Both the position numbers and the translations under genes were made by a program. Below are positions 52,163 through 62,641 of a stretch of DNA of 64,000 bases, in pieces. Position 1 is the first letter of the stretch; every line of letters begins with the position of its first letter. Below the pieces are notes generated by a model, which saw only the letters and a program-made list of their open reading frames with translations, searched no databases and was not told the origin of the DNA. The DNA lies in assembly GCF_000067165.1 (NCBI RefSeq), contig NC_010162.1, positions 2,728,001 through 2,792,000 on the forward strand, in the 5' to 3' direction. The DNA comes from Sorangium cellulosum So ce56. Its GTDB lineage: Bacteria; Myxococcota_A; Polyangia; Polyangiales; Polyangiaceae.

Positions 52163-53631
52163 GGAGGAGGTACCGGTCCTGGCTCTACGAGAACGGGCGC
52201 AAGGTCTCGATCGGCCGCTTCCTGAGCGCGCGGCTGCACCGCCGGATCTTCATGTGGTTCGGCGCGACCATCCTGATCACCGCGCTCGCCGCGGTCGCCA
52301 CGATCGGGGCCATCGATCGCGTCGGCAACTCCGGCTGGCGGCGCGAGCACGCCCGCGCCCAGTCGTTCGTGGCCCACGAGTTCGAGCGGGTATGGGCCGA
52401 TCCCGCGGCCCGCGACACCCTCGCCCGCGCGTTCGCCGAGGATCTCGAGATTGACCTGGAGCTCGTCGACGCGAGCGGGCGGCGGCTCGCCAGGTACGGC
52501 CAGCCCTGCCGGGCGCAGACCCTGGTCGCCCCGGTCCGCGACGAAGGGGGGCCGCTCGGCTCCGTGCTCCTCTGCCCCGCGCGCGGCCGCTCCGGCGGAT
52601 CGCTCCGGTTCGCCCTGCCGCTGCTCGCCGTGGCCATCGTCATGTGGGGGGCCTCGGGCCTCATCGCGCGCCGCCTCGCGCGCCCGCTCGTCGATCTGGC
52701 CCACGTCGCGCACGAGATCGGCGCCGGCAAGCTGTCGAGCCGCGTCCGGCTCGACTGCCACGGGCAGCAGGGTGAGGTCGGCATCGTCGCCGAGGCGGTC
52801 AACGACATGGCCGCGCGCATCGAGCGCCAGATCGCCGACCAGAGGGAGCTCCTCGCCGCCGTGTCGCACGAGCTCCGCACGCCGCTCGCCCGCATCCGCC
52901 TGCTGACGGAGATGGCCCGCGAGGGCGGCGGGCCGAGCGCCTGCGTGCTCGACGACCTCGACCGCGAGGTCATGGAGATCGACGCGCTCGTCGGCGACCT
53001 CCTGGCGAGCTCGCGCCTCGACTTCGCGGCCCTCACCGTGGCCCGCCTCGACCCGGCCGAGGCCGGGATCCGCGCTCTGGAGCGCGCTGGGCTGGATCCG
53101 ACGCTGCTGGAGGTGGTCGAGGGGACGCCGGCGCTCCAGGCGGACGCGACGCTGCTGGCGCGCGCCCTCGCCAACTTGCTGGAGAACGCGCGCGCGCACG
53201 CTGGCGGGGCCGAGCGGCTGCGGGTCCGTCCCGGCGGCCAGCACGGCGTCGTCTTCGAGGTCGAGGATCGCGGGCCCGGGTTCGCGGACGGGGAGGAGAC
53301 GCGCATCTTCGAGCCGTTCTTCCGGCGCGAGCGGGCGCAGGGCGGCGAGAGCGGCGCCGAGCGCGGCTCGCTCGGCCTCGGCCTGGCGCTGTGCAAGCGC
53401 ATCGCCGAGGCGCACGGGGGCCGCGCGTTCGCCGAGCGCCGCGAGGGCGGCGGGGCGCGCGTCGGCATCGAGCTCGCGCTGCGTCCACCAACCAGCGCCG
53501 CGCGCCCACAGGGACGCGACAGGGAAGCAAACGGAGCAGGCAGAGCAAACGGAGCAGGCAGAGCAAACGGAGCAGGCAGAGCAGACGGAGCAGGCAGAGC
53601 AGACGGAGAGGCCCGCCCTCGCCGCGCGTAG
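52159..53631 (+). CDS. Envelope-sensing histidine kinase (CpxA-like)
   Basis: 490 residues from GTG 52159, overlapping the regulator stop, with AAGGA upstream. TM1 (about 30-52), a short periplasmic sensor (53-148, one Cys pair) and TM2 (about 150-170) come first. A HAMP domain (RRLARPLVDLAHVAHEIGAG), the H-box AAVSHELRTPLARIR (His 237) and the ATPase motifs NLLENARAHA, DRGPGF and GSLGLGLALCKRIAEAHGG follow. It ends in 18-bp repeats that encode NGAGRA, an unusual disordered tail. It is predicted to sense envelope protein stress and phosphorylate the adjacent regulator. Confidence 0.95.
   Translation: MRRRYRSWLYENGRKVSIGRFLSARLHRRIFMWFGATILITALAAVATIGAIDRVGNSGWRREHARAQSFVAHEFERVWADPAARDTLARAFAEDLEIDLELVDASGRRLARYGQPCRAQTLVAPVRDEGGPLGSVLLCPARGRSGGSLRFALPLLAVAIVMWGASGLIARRLARPLVDLAHVAHEIGAGKLSSRVRLDCHGQQGEVGIVAEAVNDMAARIERQIADQRELLAAVSHELRTPLARIRLLTEMAREGGGPSACVLDDLDREVMEIDALVGDLLASSRLDFAALTVARLDPAEAGIRALERAGLDPTLLEVVEGTPALQADATLLARALANLLENARAHAGGAERLRVRPGGQHGVVFEVEDRGPGFADGEETRIFEPFFRRERAQGGESGAERGSLGLGLALCKRIAEAHGGRAFAERREGGGARVGIELALRPPTSAARPQGRDREANGAGRANGAGRANGAGRADGAGRADGEARPRRA
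53527..53609 (+). repeat. 18-bp tandem repeats at the 3' end of the histidine kinase
   Basis: About four and a half units of GCAAACGGAGCAGGCAGA run from 53527. The first three are near-identical; later ones carry AGACGG. They encode NGAGRA/DGAGRA. The A-rich composition stands out from the surrounding DNA. Confidence 0.93.
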
Positions 53632-53686
53632 CGTTCCCGCTTGACCGCGCGATGGGGCGAGTGCGACGCTCCCCGTGCTCGCGACC

Positions 53687-54061
53687 ATGCGAATCCTTCT
53701 CTGCGAAGATCAGGACGCGATCCGGCGCATGATCGAGGCGCTGGTCGGAGCGAGTGGTCACGAGGTGATCGGCGTGGGCACCGGCCGCGAGGCGGTCGAG
53801 CGCGCCCTGACCGAGCCCTTCGACGTGCTGCTGCTCGACCTGATGCTGCCCGGGAGCATGGATGGCTTCGAGGTCTGCGAGCGCCTCCGCGCGCACCCGG
53901 GCACCTCGAGCCTGCCGATCATCGTGATCAGCGCCCTCGACGATCACGAGGCGCGCGCCCGCGCCTTGAAGCTCGGCGCGACCGCCTACTACGCCAAGCC
54001 GTTCCGGCCCCTCGAGCTCCTGGAGCACATCGGCGGGCTCAAGGCCGCGCGGCGGGCCTGA
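53687..54061 (+). CDS. Single-domain response regulator (receiver only)
   Basis: 124 residues from ATG 53687. A complete CheY-like receiver: MRILLCEDQD acidic pocket, Asp 51 in VLLLDLMLPG, a Ser in VISALDD and Lys in AYYAKPFRPLELLEHI. There is no output domain. It follows the Cpx-like kinase gene by 55 bases on the same strand, so it may be an alternative phosphate acceptor of that kinase, or serve an orphan pathway. Confidence 0.93.
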   Translation: MRILLCEDQDAIRRMIEALVGASGHEVIGVGTGREAVERALTEPFDVLLLDLMLPGSMDGFEVCERLRAHPGTSSLPIIVISALDDHEARARALKLGATAYYAKPFRPLELLEHIGGLKAARRA

Positions 54062-54173
54062 AGCGGGGCCCCGCCCCGACGGGAGCCGTTCGTCCGGCGC
54101 GACGCGCGACGCGCGACGCGCGACGCAACGGAGCGCTGGAAGATGGCGCCCGTTTTGACTACACCCGGCCGTC

Positions 54174-55322
54174 ATGCACACTCGGTGGCGCTGGGTCACG
54201 GCTTCGACGCTCGCGGCGGTCGCCCTCTCGGGGCTCGCGGGCTGCGAGGGGGAAAAGAGCAAGGCGCAGGTCGCCGCCGACGCCGGCGCGCTCGACGCCG
54301 GCCCGGCGCTGCCCGTCGTCGGCGGCAAGCTCGGCGCGGAGCTCGCGGAGGCGGCGTCGGGCAGCACCGAGAAGAAGGGGCCAGCGGCGGCGGGCGGCGC
54401 GGCGGGCGGGCCGCCGGAGAGCGGCGTGTTCTCGGCGTCCGAAGCGGCCGCCGCGCTGCCGAAGGACGTGCCCTACAAGATCGAGGTCATCGGCGACGGC
54501 AGCGAGCCGCGGGCGAAGCTCGCCCCGAAGATCGACCCGAAATCCGAGCAGAAGCTCGACATCACGCTCGGGCTGCGCATGGGCGGGCCGCAGGGGCTGC
54601 CGAACCTGGAGCTCGGCGTGAGCTTCAAGGCGGAGAAGCCGGCGGACGCACCCAAGGAGGGCGCGGCCGCGCCCGCGGCTCCGACGAGGGTGATCGCGAA
54701 GATCACGTCGGCGACGCTCGCCTCGATGTCGATCGGCGGCCCGCCGAAGCAGCTCGCGGACGCGCTCGCGAAGCTGAGGGGGAGCGCGCTGCGGTACGAG
54801 CTCTCGCCGGCGAACGTGGTCGGCAACCTCCACTTCGAGCTCTCCAAGGACGCCGATCCCGGGCTCCAGCCGCTGATCGGCGCGCTCGGGGAGGCCATCA
54901 CGCTCCTCACGCCGCCGCTCCCGGACAAGCCCGTCGGCGCAGGCGCTTACTGGATGGTCACCGATCGCGTGGTGGCGTCGGGCGCGCAGCTGCCGGTGCT
55001 GCGGTACCGGGTCTTCAAGATCGAGAAGGTGGAGGGAGGCGTCGTCTCGTTCAGCGTGGACACGCGCCAGTACGCGGAAGGGGCCGACCTCAAGCTGCCG
55101 AGCCCGAACGGGGAGGTCACGATGACCATCGACCGGCTCGACTCCTCGGGCAAGGGCACGCTCACCTGGTCGCCGTCGAGCTTCGCGCCCGGCGTGGCCG
55201 ACGCCTCGCAGCGGCTCCAGGCATTGCTGGTGCCGCCCGGCGCCACCGGCCAGCAGGCCGCTCAGCGCAGCGTGGCCCAGGTGGAGCTCACCGCGAAGTT
55301 CGCGTCGCCGGCAGCGCCGTAG
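54174..55322 (+). CDS. Lipoprotein of unknown function
   Basis: 382 residues. The signal peptide ends LSGLAGCEGEKSK, a lipobox with Cys about 24. The mature part is Ala/Gly/Pro-rich then beta-rich, with KLDITLGLRMGGPQGLPN, LRYELSPANVVGNLHFELSK, AYWMVTDRVVASGAQLPVL and GTLTWSPSSFAPG. Some features resemble myxobacterial lipoproteins that measure integrated values, but I do not recognise a family. It stands alone, 112 bases after the receiver gene. Confidence 0.78.
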   Translation: MHTRWRWVTASTLAAVALSGLAGCEGEKSKAQVAADAGALDAGPALPVVGGKLGAELAEAASGSTEKKGPAAAGGAAGGPPESGVFSASEAAAALPKDVPYKIEVIGDGSEPRAKLAPKIDPKSEQKLDITLGLRMGGPQGLPNLELGVSFKAEKPADAPKEGAAAPAAPTRVIAKITSATLASMSIGGPPKQLADALAKLRGSALRYELSPANVVGNLHFELSKDADPGLQPLIGALGEAITLLTPPLPDKPVGAGAYWMVTDRVVASGAQLPVLRYRVFKIEKVEGGVVSFSVDTRQYAEGADLKLPSPNGEVTMTIDRLDSSGKGTLTWSPSSFAPGVADASQRLQALLVPPGATGQQAAQRSVAQVELTAKFASPAAP

Positions 55323-55688
55323 CGCCGGCCCGCTGAGCGGGCGCGGCAGCTCTCGCCAGGGCCACGCCGTGCCGCCCGGGGCACACGGAGCGGCTCTCGC
55401 GCATCGGGCGGTGTGAGCGCAACGCCCTGGCGGCTGTGCACTTCCGTGCGAGCGTTCGCGCCCGCATCTCCCGCCGCGCGGCCGTGCTGCCTTCCAGGAC
55501 GCAGGCGTGCGTCCCGGTCGCTGCCCGCGAGCCATGGAAACCATGGCAGCCGCGGCCAACCCCGGAGCGGCGCCGCGGCGCCGGGGGGTTGGCTAATCCC
55601 ATGCATGAGCGCCCGTGCGGGGAGGCGTGACGGCTGTCCGCCCCGGCTGCCAGAGGCGGGGGAGCAGACCGAGCCACGGTGCAGACGC
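55323..55688. other. 366-base intergenic region with short palindromes
   Basis: No convincing gene. Inverted repeats are visible at about 55532-55549 (GCCATGGAAACCATGGC) and 55560-55590 (ACCCCGGAGCGGCGCCGC/GCGGCGCCGGGGGGT), the second a possible terminator for the lipoprotein gene or part of the promoter of 55689-56165. Confidence 0.5.
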
Positions 55689-56165
55689 ATGACGTACGGG
55701 TGCGAGCGGAACATGCGCGGATGCAGCCTCGAGGCGTACATCGAGGAGCCGGGCCTCACGGAAGGGCAGCGCCGGCGGCTGCGGCTGTTCCAGACGGTGG
55801 AGGAGGCCGTGAGCCGTCGCGTGGAGCGGCTGTGCACGTCCAGCGAGATCGAGGTGACGGACGCGGCGATCCTCGTCGTGTCCCCGGCGGCGCGCCGGGC
55901 GTTTTTCCGGATCGACGCGCGGGGCAGCGCGGAGGCGCCGGGCGCGAGCGTCATCGTCGACCACCGCGCGCGGCTCCACGAGTTCCTGCACGCCGTGCTG
56001 CCGCCCGTGGACGAGGCGCCGTTCGATCCGTACGTCGACCTGCTCGCGCCGTCTCCGCCCCAGTGCGTCCGCGTGCTCATCGTGGACGAGGACTCGCTCA
56101 CGGTCCTGAATTACGGCGCGTTCGTGGTGGTGAACCTCGACCGCAGGGAGATGCCGAAGGCCTAG
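55689..56165 (+). CDS. Hypothetical protein with Cys-containing N-terminus
   Basis: 158 residues from ATG 55689 (MTYGCERNMRGCSLEAYIEE). A helical N-terminal half (GQRRRLRLFQTVEEAVSRRV) is followed by a mixed alpha/beta C-terminal half (AAILVVSPAARRAFFRID, VRVLIVDEDSLTVLNYGAFV). No signal peptide or known domain. Convergent with the TPR/PEGA gene, 15 bases between stops. Confidence 0.65.
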   Translation: MTYGCERNMRGCSLEAYIEEPGLTEGQRRRLRLFQTVEEAVSRRVERLCTSSEIEVTDAAILVVSPAARRAFFRIDARGSAEAPGASVIVDHRARLHEFLHAVLPPVDEAPFDPYVDLLAPSPPQCVRVLIVDEDSLTVLNYGAFVVVNLDRREMPKA

Positions 56166-56180
56166 CTCCCGCGTCGGAGG

Positions 56181-57194
56181 TCAGAAGCGCACGGTGAGGC
56201 GGAACGGATCGAGGGCGGCGCGCGGCGGGGGCTGCTTTCGCGGGGCGCCGGCGTGATCGCGGTCGAAGACCATCACGAGCACGCCGACGCCCGCCGCGAG
56301 GAGACCGGCGCCGGCGACGATGTCGCCCGCGAGCGCCTGGGCGCGCGCGGCGTCGGCCGCGTCCCCGTCCCGCGTCGGTGCGTCCGACGCGCTCGCGACC
56401 CCGAGCAGCCCGATGGCCGCGCCGGCCGCCACGGTGGTCAGACCGCCGGCGAGCAGCACGATCGGCACCACCCGGCTCGGCGCAGCGTCGGGCGCGGAAC
56501 TCGGCGGGGCGCCGCGCAGGACCGGTCTGGCCGGAGCGACGCTCGCTGGAGCGCTCGTCGAGGACACCCTCGGCCCGGCGGGCGCGGCCGGCGCGACGAC
56601 CTCGCGCTCGAGGCTCAGCACGACGACGGCGCGGCTCCCCGGCGCCGCTGCGACGCTCCGCTCGGCCTCGCGGTAGCCCGGCGCGCTCGCGCTCACCGTG
56701 TGATCCCCCGGGTTGACCGGGCGCGGGCGATCGAGCGCCGCCGCGGGCACCACGACGCCGTCGATCTTCACCTCGAGGCCGACGGCGTCGCCCGGGGAGA
56801 GCCGCAGCTCGAGCGCCGCGACCTTGTGCTCGAGCTCCTGGATCGCCTGCCGCGCGAGCTTCTCGTACCCTTTCGTCGCAGGCGCGGACGGCTCGACCAG
56901 GAACGCGCGGAAGCTCTCGAGCGCCTCGACGAGCTGCCCCGTCTGCTGCTGGGCCACCCCGAGGCTGTAGAGGGTGATCGGCGCGCGCTTGATCGCGAGC
57001 GAGCGCTCGTACCGCTCCCGCGCCTGCTCCCAGCGGCCCTGCCTGGCGAGCTCGGAGGCCTCGATGAAGATCTCGCGCGCGACGGCGACGTCGGCCGCGC
57101 TCTGGGCCGCGGCGGGCGCGGGCGCGGCGAGCATCGCGGCCGCGACGAGGAGCGCCAGGACGCCCGAGGGCGCGCGCGTCCGCCGCGGCGTCAC
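56181..57194 (-). CDS. TPR/PEGA-domain membrane protein
   Basis: 337 residues from GTG 57194, overlapping the Kelch lipoprotein stop (GTGA). Signal peptide (SGVLALLVAAAMLAAPAPAA), TPR helices (REIFIEASELARQGRWEQAR, ITLYSLGVAQQQTGQLVEAL), then a PEGA-like beta domain (GLEVKIDGVVVPAAALDRPR, NPGDHTVSASAPGYREAER). A Pro/Ala linker and two hydrophobic stretches follow (IVLLAGGLTTVAAGAAIGLL, GDIVAGAGLLAAGVGVLVMV). This TPR-PEGA-TM architecture is very common in myxobacteria and of unknown function. Confidence 0.87.
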   Translation of the reverse strand: MTPRRTRAPSGVLALLVAAAMLAAPAPAAAQSAADVAVAREIFIEASELARQGRWEQARERYERSLAIKRAPITLYSLGVAQQQTGQLVEALESFRAFLVEPSAPATKGYEKLARQAIQELEHKVAALELRLSPGDAVGLEVKIDGVVVPAAALDRPRPVNPGDHTVSASAPGYREAERSVAAAPGSRAVVVLSLEREVVAPAAPAGPRVSSTSAPASVAPARPVLRGAPPSSAPDAAPSRVVPIVLLAGGLTTVAAGAAIGLLGVASASDAPTRDGDAADAARAQALAGDIVAGAGLLAAGVGVLVMVFDRDHAGAPRKQPPPRAALDPFRLTVRF

Positions 57195-59809
57195 GGCCTG
57201 AACCGCTCCCCGTCGGGCACCAGCGCGAACCCATCGAGCCCGGACCACAAGATGAGCTCGGTCCCCGTCCACACGCCCACGCCGTAGGCGTGCTGCTTGC
57301 CCGCGGCCGACATGTTCGCTCCCCACGCCATCGTCATCGGATCGTAGAGCTTCCCGTCTCGCCTGAGCGTCACGCCGCTCCGCCCGCCGGCGACGAGGGC
57401 GTGCGCGCCGGTCCACCCGGTCCAGCCGGTGCGCCGCTCGACGCGGCTGCGCTCCGACGGGGCCCCCTTGTCGTCGATCCCGCGCCACGCGTCGGCCGCC
57501 GGATCGTAGATCGCGCCGCCCTTGCGGGCGACGCCCTCCTGGTCCTGGCCGCCCCAGACGAGGAGCCGATCGCCCATCCAGACCGCGAACGCTTCGGTCC
57601 TCGGGCTCGGCGCGCCGGCGCTGGGCAGCGACCGCCAGACGTCGGTGGTGGGGTTGTAGGCGTACCCCTCGTTCGTGGTCGCCTCGCCGGCCTCCCCGCC
57701 GAACAGGTAGAGCTCCGTGCCCGACCAGGCCCACGCGACGCCTTCGCGCGCCGGGGCCGCGCCGGCGCTGGAGGCCGGCGTCCATGTGTCGGCGATCGGG
57801 TTGTAGAGCCCGCCGCCGGCGACCGGGGCGCCGCCCGCGGAGCCGCCCCAGATCAGGAGGCGCGTGCCGGTCCACACGCCGATCGGCATCCGCCGCGCCG
57901 CGGGGGCGTTGGTGGTGCTCATCGCGCGCCAGGTCCGCGCCGCCGGGTCGTACACGCCGCCGGTGGACAGGCCGAGCGGGCTCGCGAACGAGCCGCCGCC
58001 CCAGACGAGCACCCTGGAGCCCGTCCACGCCGCGGTCGCGAGCACGCGCGGCGAGGGGGCGCCCTCGTTGCCGATCGTCGACCACGTGTCGCGCGCCGGA
58101 TCGTAGAGCGCCCCGTCGCCCACGTCCCCGACCAACGTGCGGCCGCCCCACAGGAAGAGCGCGTTCCCGATCCAGGTCGCCGCGGCCATCTGCCGCGGCG
58201 CGGGCGCGCCGGTCCTCGTCATCGGGGCCCACGCGGGCGTGCACTGGCCGGTGCGGCACTCGCGCCCGCTCAGGCAGGCGTTGCCGCACGCGCCGCAGTG
58301 CTCGGCCGAGCCCAGGCTGACGCACTTGCCCTCGCAGGCCACGAGGCCGCCTCCGCAGGGCGGGATGCAGGCGCCGCCGGAGCAGATCTCGCCCCCGCTG
58401 CAGTCCGCGCTGGTGCAGCACTGGCGGCACGCGACGAGGCTGCAGCACTGCTCTCCGTCGGCGCAGCCCGTGCTCTTGCACCTCGCGCCGCCGTCCTCGC
58501 ACACGTCGGCGGTGCAGCCGTCGCCGTCCGAGCAGTCCTCGTCCGAGCAGCAGGCGCGGCACGCCGTGCCGCAGTCGCGCGGCGTGAGCGCACCGCACGC
58601 GCACGCGCCGGAGACGCACACGGCGCCCGGCTTGCAGGTGGTGCTGCACGCGCCGCAGTGCCGCGGATCCCTCGTGAGATCGGACTCGCAGCCCGGGGCG
58701 ACCGGGTCGCAGTCCGCGAAGCCCTCGTCGCACACCAGCTCGCCTCGGTCGCAGCGCTGGTGCGGCCCCGCGGCGACCCCGCACGCGCCGCAGTGGAACG
58801 GGCTGACCTGCGTGTCGACGCACGAGGAGTCGCACGCGGCGAGGCCGGCGGCGCAGCCGGCCGCGCACGCCACGCCGTCGCAGTAGGCCGCCTCCGGCGC
58901 GCACCGCACGTCGCACGCGCCGCAGGTCGTCGGGTCGATGGTGATCGCCTCACAGCCGGGCGCGCCGTCGCAGTCGAGGCGCCCGCTCGCGCAGGCGCAG
59001 CCGCCGACGCCATCGCAGATCATGCCGCTCGCGCAGGCATCCCCGCAGGCCCGGCAGTCCGCCTCCGTCCCGAGCCTGGCCTCGCAGCCGTCGTCGGGTG
59101 AGCCGTTGCAGTCGGCGTATCCCGCAGCGCACCCGCACACGCCGCCCCGGCACTCCATGTTCGGCCCGCAGGTGACGCCGCAGGCGCCGCAGTTCGCGGG
59201 ATCCGAGGAGCCGTCGATCTCGCACCCCGTGTCGTGGAGGTTGTCGCAGTCGAGGAGCGACGGCGCGCACGCGCACTGCCCCTCGTCGCAGATCGCGCCC
59301 GAGGGGCAACGGAGCGAGCAACCGCCGCAGCGCTCGGGATCGCTCCGGAGATCGACCTCGCAGCCGTTGGTGACGACGTTCCCGTCGCAGTTGTCGAAGC
59401 CGAAGACGCACTCGGACGAGCAGTGGCCACCCACGCAGAGGGTGTGCGGGCACGGCACGCCGCACGCGCCGCAGTGCGACGGATCGTTCAGCACGTTGGT
59501 GCACGACCCGCCGCAGCACGACTCCCCGTCACCGCACGCGTTGCCGCAGGCGCCGCAGTGCTCCCGGTCCATGTCCAGCGCGACGCACGCACCGCCGCAG
59601 CAGGCGCCGTCCGGGCAGTCGGGCGCGCAGCCGCCGCCCGTCGAGGTCGCGTCCTGGCCGCCCTCGGAAGGTTTGTCGGAGAGGGCGCTCTCCGCGAGCA
59701 GCGAGCAGGCGCCGGTGAGCACGGCCAGCGCGAGCAGCAGCGGCCAGCGCGCGCCGGTCGTGGGCCTTCGATGTCGCGTCTCGCGCGCGGGGCTTTCCTG
59801 GGAGGACAT
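57191..59809 (-). CDS. Large Cys-rich / Kelch-repeat surface lipoprotein
   Basis: 872 residues from ATG 59809. The signal peptide ends LAVLTGACSLL (lipid Cys about 35). Residues 60-540 hold about ten Cys-rich units built on CGACGxxC with spacing such as HCGACGNACGDGESCCGG and RCGGCSLRCPSGAICDEG. The C-terminal part (about 545-872) has six to seven Kelch-like blades (LFLWGGRTLVGDVGDGALYD, LLVWGGQDQEGVARKGGAIY) forming a propeller. Predicted cell-surface adhesin or sensor, heavily disulphide-bonded. It is coupled to the TPR/PEGA gene. Confidence 0.9.
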   Translation of the reverse strand: MSSQESPARETRHRRPTTGARWPLLLALAVLTGACSLLAESALSDKPSEGGQDATSTGGGCAPDCPDGACCGGACVALDMDREHCGACGNACGDGESCCGGSCTNVLNDPSHCGACGVPCPHTLCVGGHCSSECVFGFDNCDGNVVTNGCEVDLRSDPERCGGCSLRCPSGAICDEGQCACAPSLLDCDNLHDTGCEIDGSSDPANCGACGVTCGPNMECRGGVCGCAAGYADCNGSPDDGCEARLGTEADCRACGDACASGMICDGVGGCACASGRLDCDGAPGCEAITIDPTTCGACDVRCAPEAAYCDGVACAAGCAAGLAACDSSCVDTQVSPFHCGACGVAAGPHQRCDRGELVCDEGFADCDPVAPGCESDLTRDPRHCGACSTTCKPGAVCVSGACACGALTPRDCGTACRACCSDEDCSDGDGCTADVCEDGGARCKSTGCADGEQCCSLVACRQCCTSADCSGGEICSGGACIPPCGGGLVACEGKCVSLGSAEHCGACGNACLSGRECRTGQCTPAWAPMTRTGAPAPRQMAAATWIGNALFLWGGRTLVGDVGDGALYDPARDTWSTIGNEGAPSPRVLATAAWTGSRVLVWGGGSFASPLGLSTGGVYDPAARTWRAMSTTNAPAARRMPIGVWTGTRLLIWGGSAGGAPVAGGGLYNPIADTWTPASSAGAAPAREGVAWAWSGTELYLFGGEAGEATTNEGYAYNPTTDVWRSLPSAGAPSPRTEAFAVWMGDRLLVWGGQDQEGVARKGGAIYDPAADAWRGIDDKGAPSERSRVERRTGWTGWTGAHALVAGGRSGVTLRRDGKLYDPMTMAWGANMSAAGKQHAYGVGVWTGTELILWSGLDGFALVPDGERFRP

Positions 59810-59816
59810 CGCGACG

Positions 59817-61475
<1,659 letters not shown>

Positions 61476-61538
61476 GGAGCGAACGCAGTCTAACTTTGCT
61501 GGCCTCTCACAGCCATGGTCTCGCGCACCCGTACGTCG

Positions 61539-61574
61539 CTGCCTGCCCGCGCGCCGCTGCCTGCCCGCGCGCCG
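61539..61574. repeat. 18-bp tandem duplication in the kinase upstream region
   Basis: CTGCCTGCCCGCGCGCCG at 61539-61556 is repeated exactly at 61557-61574. Nearby, TGCATGGTCAGCG (61587-61599) and TGCATGTTCAGCG (61609-61621) form a second direct repeat with 22-base period that runs into the 3' end of the next gene. Either pair could be a regulator site for the kinase gene. Confidence 0.6.
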
Positions 61575-61615
61575 CCGCGCCGTCGGTGCATGGTCAGCGC
61601 GTGATCCATGCATGT

Positions 61616-62641
61616 TCAGCGTACGATTCCGCAGGGATGCGCGCGCTCCCCGCGGCCGCCTACATCGTGCGACGTGCGCCGGGCGGGGCGATGGCCGGAC
61701 TTGTGCTCCACGAGGATCTTCACCCGCGGGCCGATGCGCACGGTGAGCGGGCCCGCGTGCTCGTGCACGTCGCCGTCGCAGACGTAGTGGACCACGCCCG
61801 ACCTGGCCTCGAGCACCGCGCGCCGGGCGATCTTCTCGAACGTGTGCGCCTCGCCCATCGGCCGCGCCCGCCAGATGTCGGGCAGCTTCCTGACGAAGCC
61901 GAGCGCGGAGGTGTGGATGCCCAGCATGTGGAAGCTCTCCGGGCGCTCGTCGTGGCGGTGGAACGGGCGGAACCCGAGGCCGATCTGGTCCACCGTGCCG
62001 GCGGCGACGGCGAGGTAGTCGCGGTCCGGGAACGCCGAGCCGTCCTCGAAGTGGACGCGGCCCTGCCAGCGCGCGGCGACCTGGGTGCCCGTGTTGAGGA
62101 GCACGGCGGCGCTCGCGCGGGCGAGGACCTTCGCGGCCCAGAGCGCGCTCCGCTCCTCGCTGCGGTTGTACTCGGCGATGAAGCCGTGGACGCAGCCGGT
62201 GCCGAAGATGAAGCCGTAGTGGGCGCCGATCTGCATCACGTGGCGCTCGACCCAGCGCAGCGGGTGCCGGCCGCGGTCGGTGTAGCGGGCGATGAGCCCC
62301 GCGAGCAGGCCGTCGGGGCGCCCGCGCGGGACGCCCACGGCGTTGGCCACGGTGTTCATCGTCCCGCCGCGCAGGAAGGCGATCGGCGGCAGCGGCTCGT
62401 TCTCGTAGACGTCGAGGAAGCCGGTGATGGTGACGTGGTTCGTGCCGTCGCCCCCGGAGATGCCGAGCACGTCGATGGAGAGCTTCCTGAAGTCCTCCGC
62501 GATCCGGGCGAGGTCCTCGCGGGAGCGCGCGGCGCGGACGACGCCGTGGTCGCCGAGCGCGCGCGCGAGCCGGACCGCCGCGCGGGGATCGCTCAGGTTC
62601 TGGCGCGAGCGGGGGTTGATGATGACGCCGATGCCGCCCAT
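61616..62641 (-). CDS. Diacylglycerol/sphingosine-kinase-family protein
   Basis: 341 residues. The DAGK catalytic domain starts GVIINPRSRQNLSDPRAAVR and has the nucleotide motif GISGGDGTNHVTITGFLDVY and AFLRGGTMNTVANAVGVPRG. The C-terminal half matches YegS/LCB5-type domains (FIFGTGCVHGFIAEYNRSEE, HYVCDGDVHEHAGPLTVRIG). It phosphorylates a lipid alcohol, possibly diacylglycerol or a sphingoid base. ATG 62641 directly follows the hydrolase stop (TAGATG), so the two are likely coupled. Confidence 0.92.
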   Translation of the reverse strand: MGGIGVIINPRSRQNLSDPRAAVRLARALGDHGVVRAARSREDLARIAEDFRKLSIDVLGISGGDGTNHVTITGFLDVYENEPLPPIAFLRGGTMNTVANAVGVPRGRPDGLLAGLIARYTDRGRHPLRWVERHVMQIGAHYGFIFGTGCVHGFIAEYNRSEERSALWAAKVLARASAAVLLNTGTQVAARWQGRVHFEDGSAFPDRDYLAVAAGTVDQIGLGFRPFHRHDERPESFHMLGIHTSALGFVRKLPDIWRARPMGEAHTFEKIARRAVLEARSGVVHYVCDGDVHEHAGPLTVRIGPRVKILVEHKSGHRPARRTSHDVGGRGERAHPCGIVR

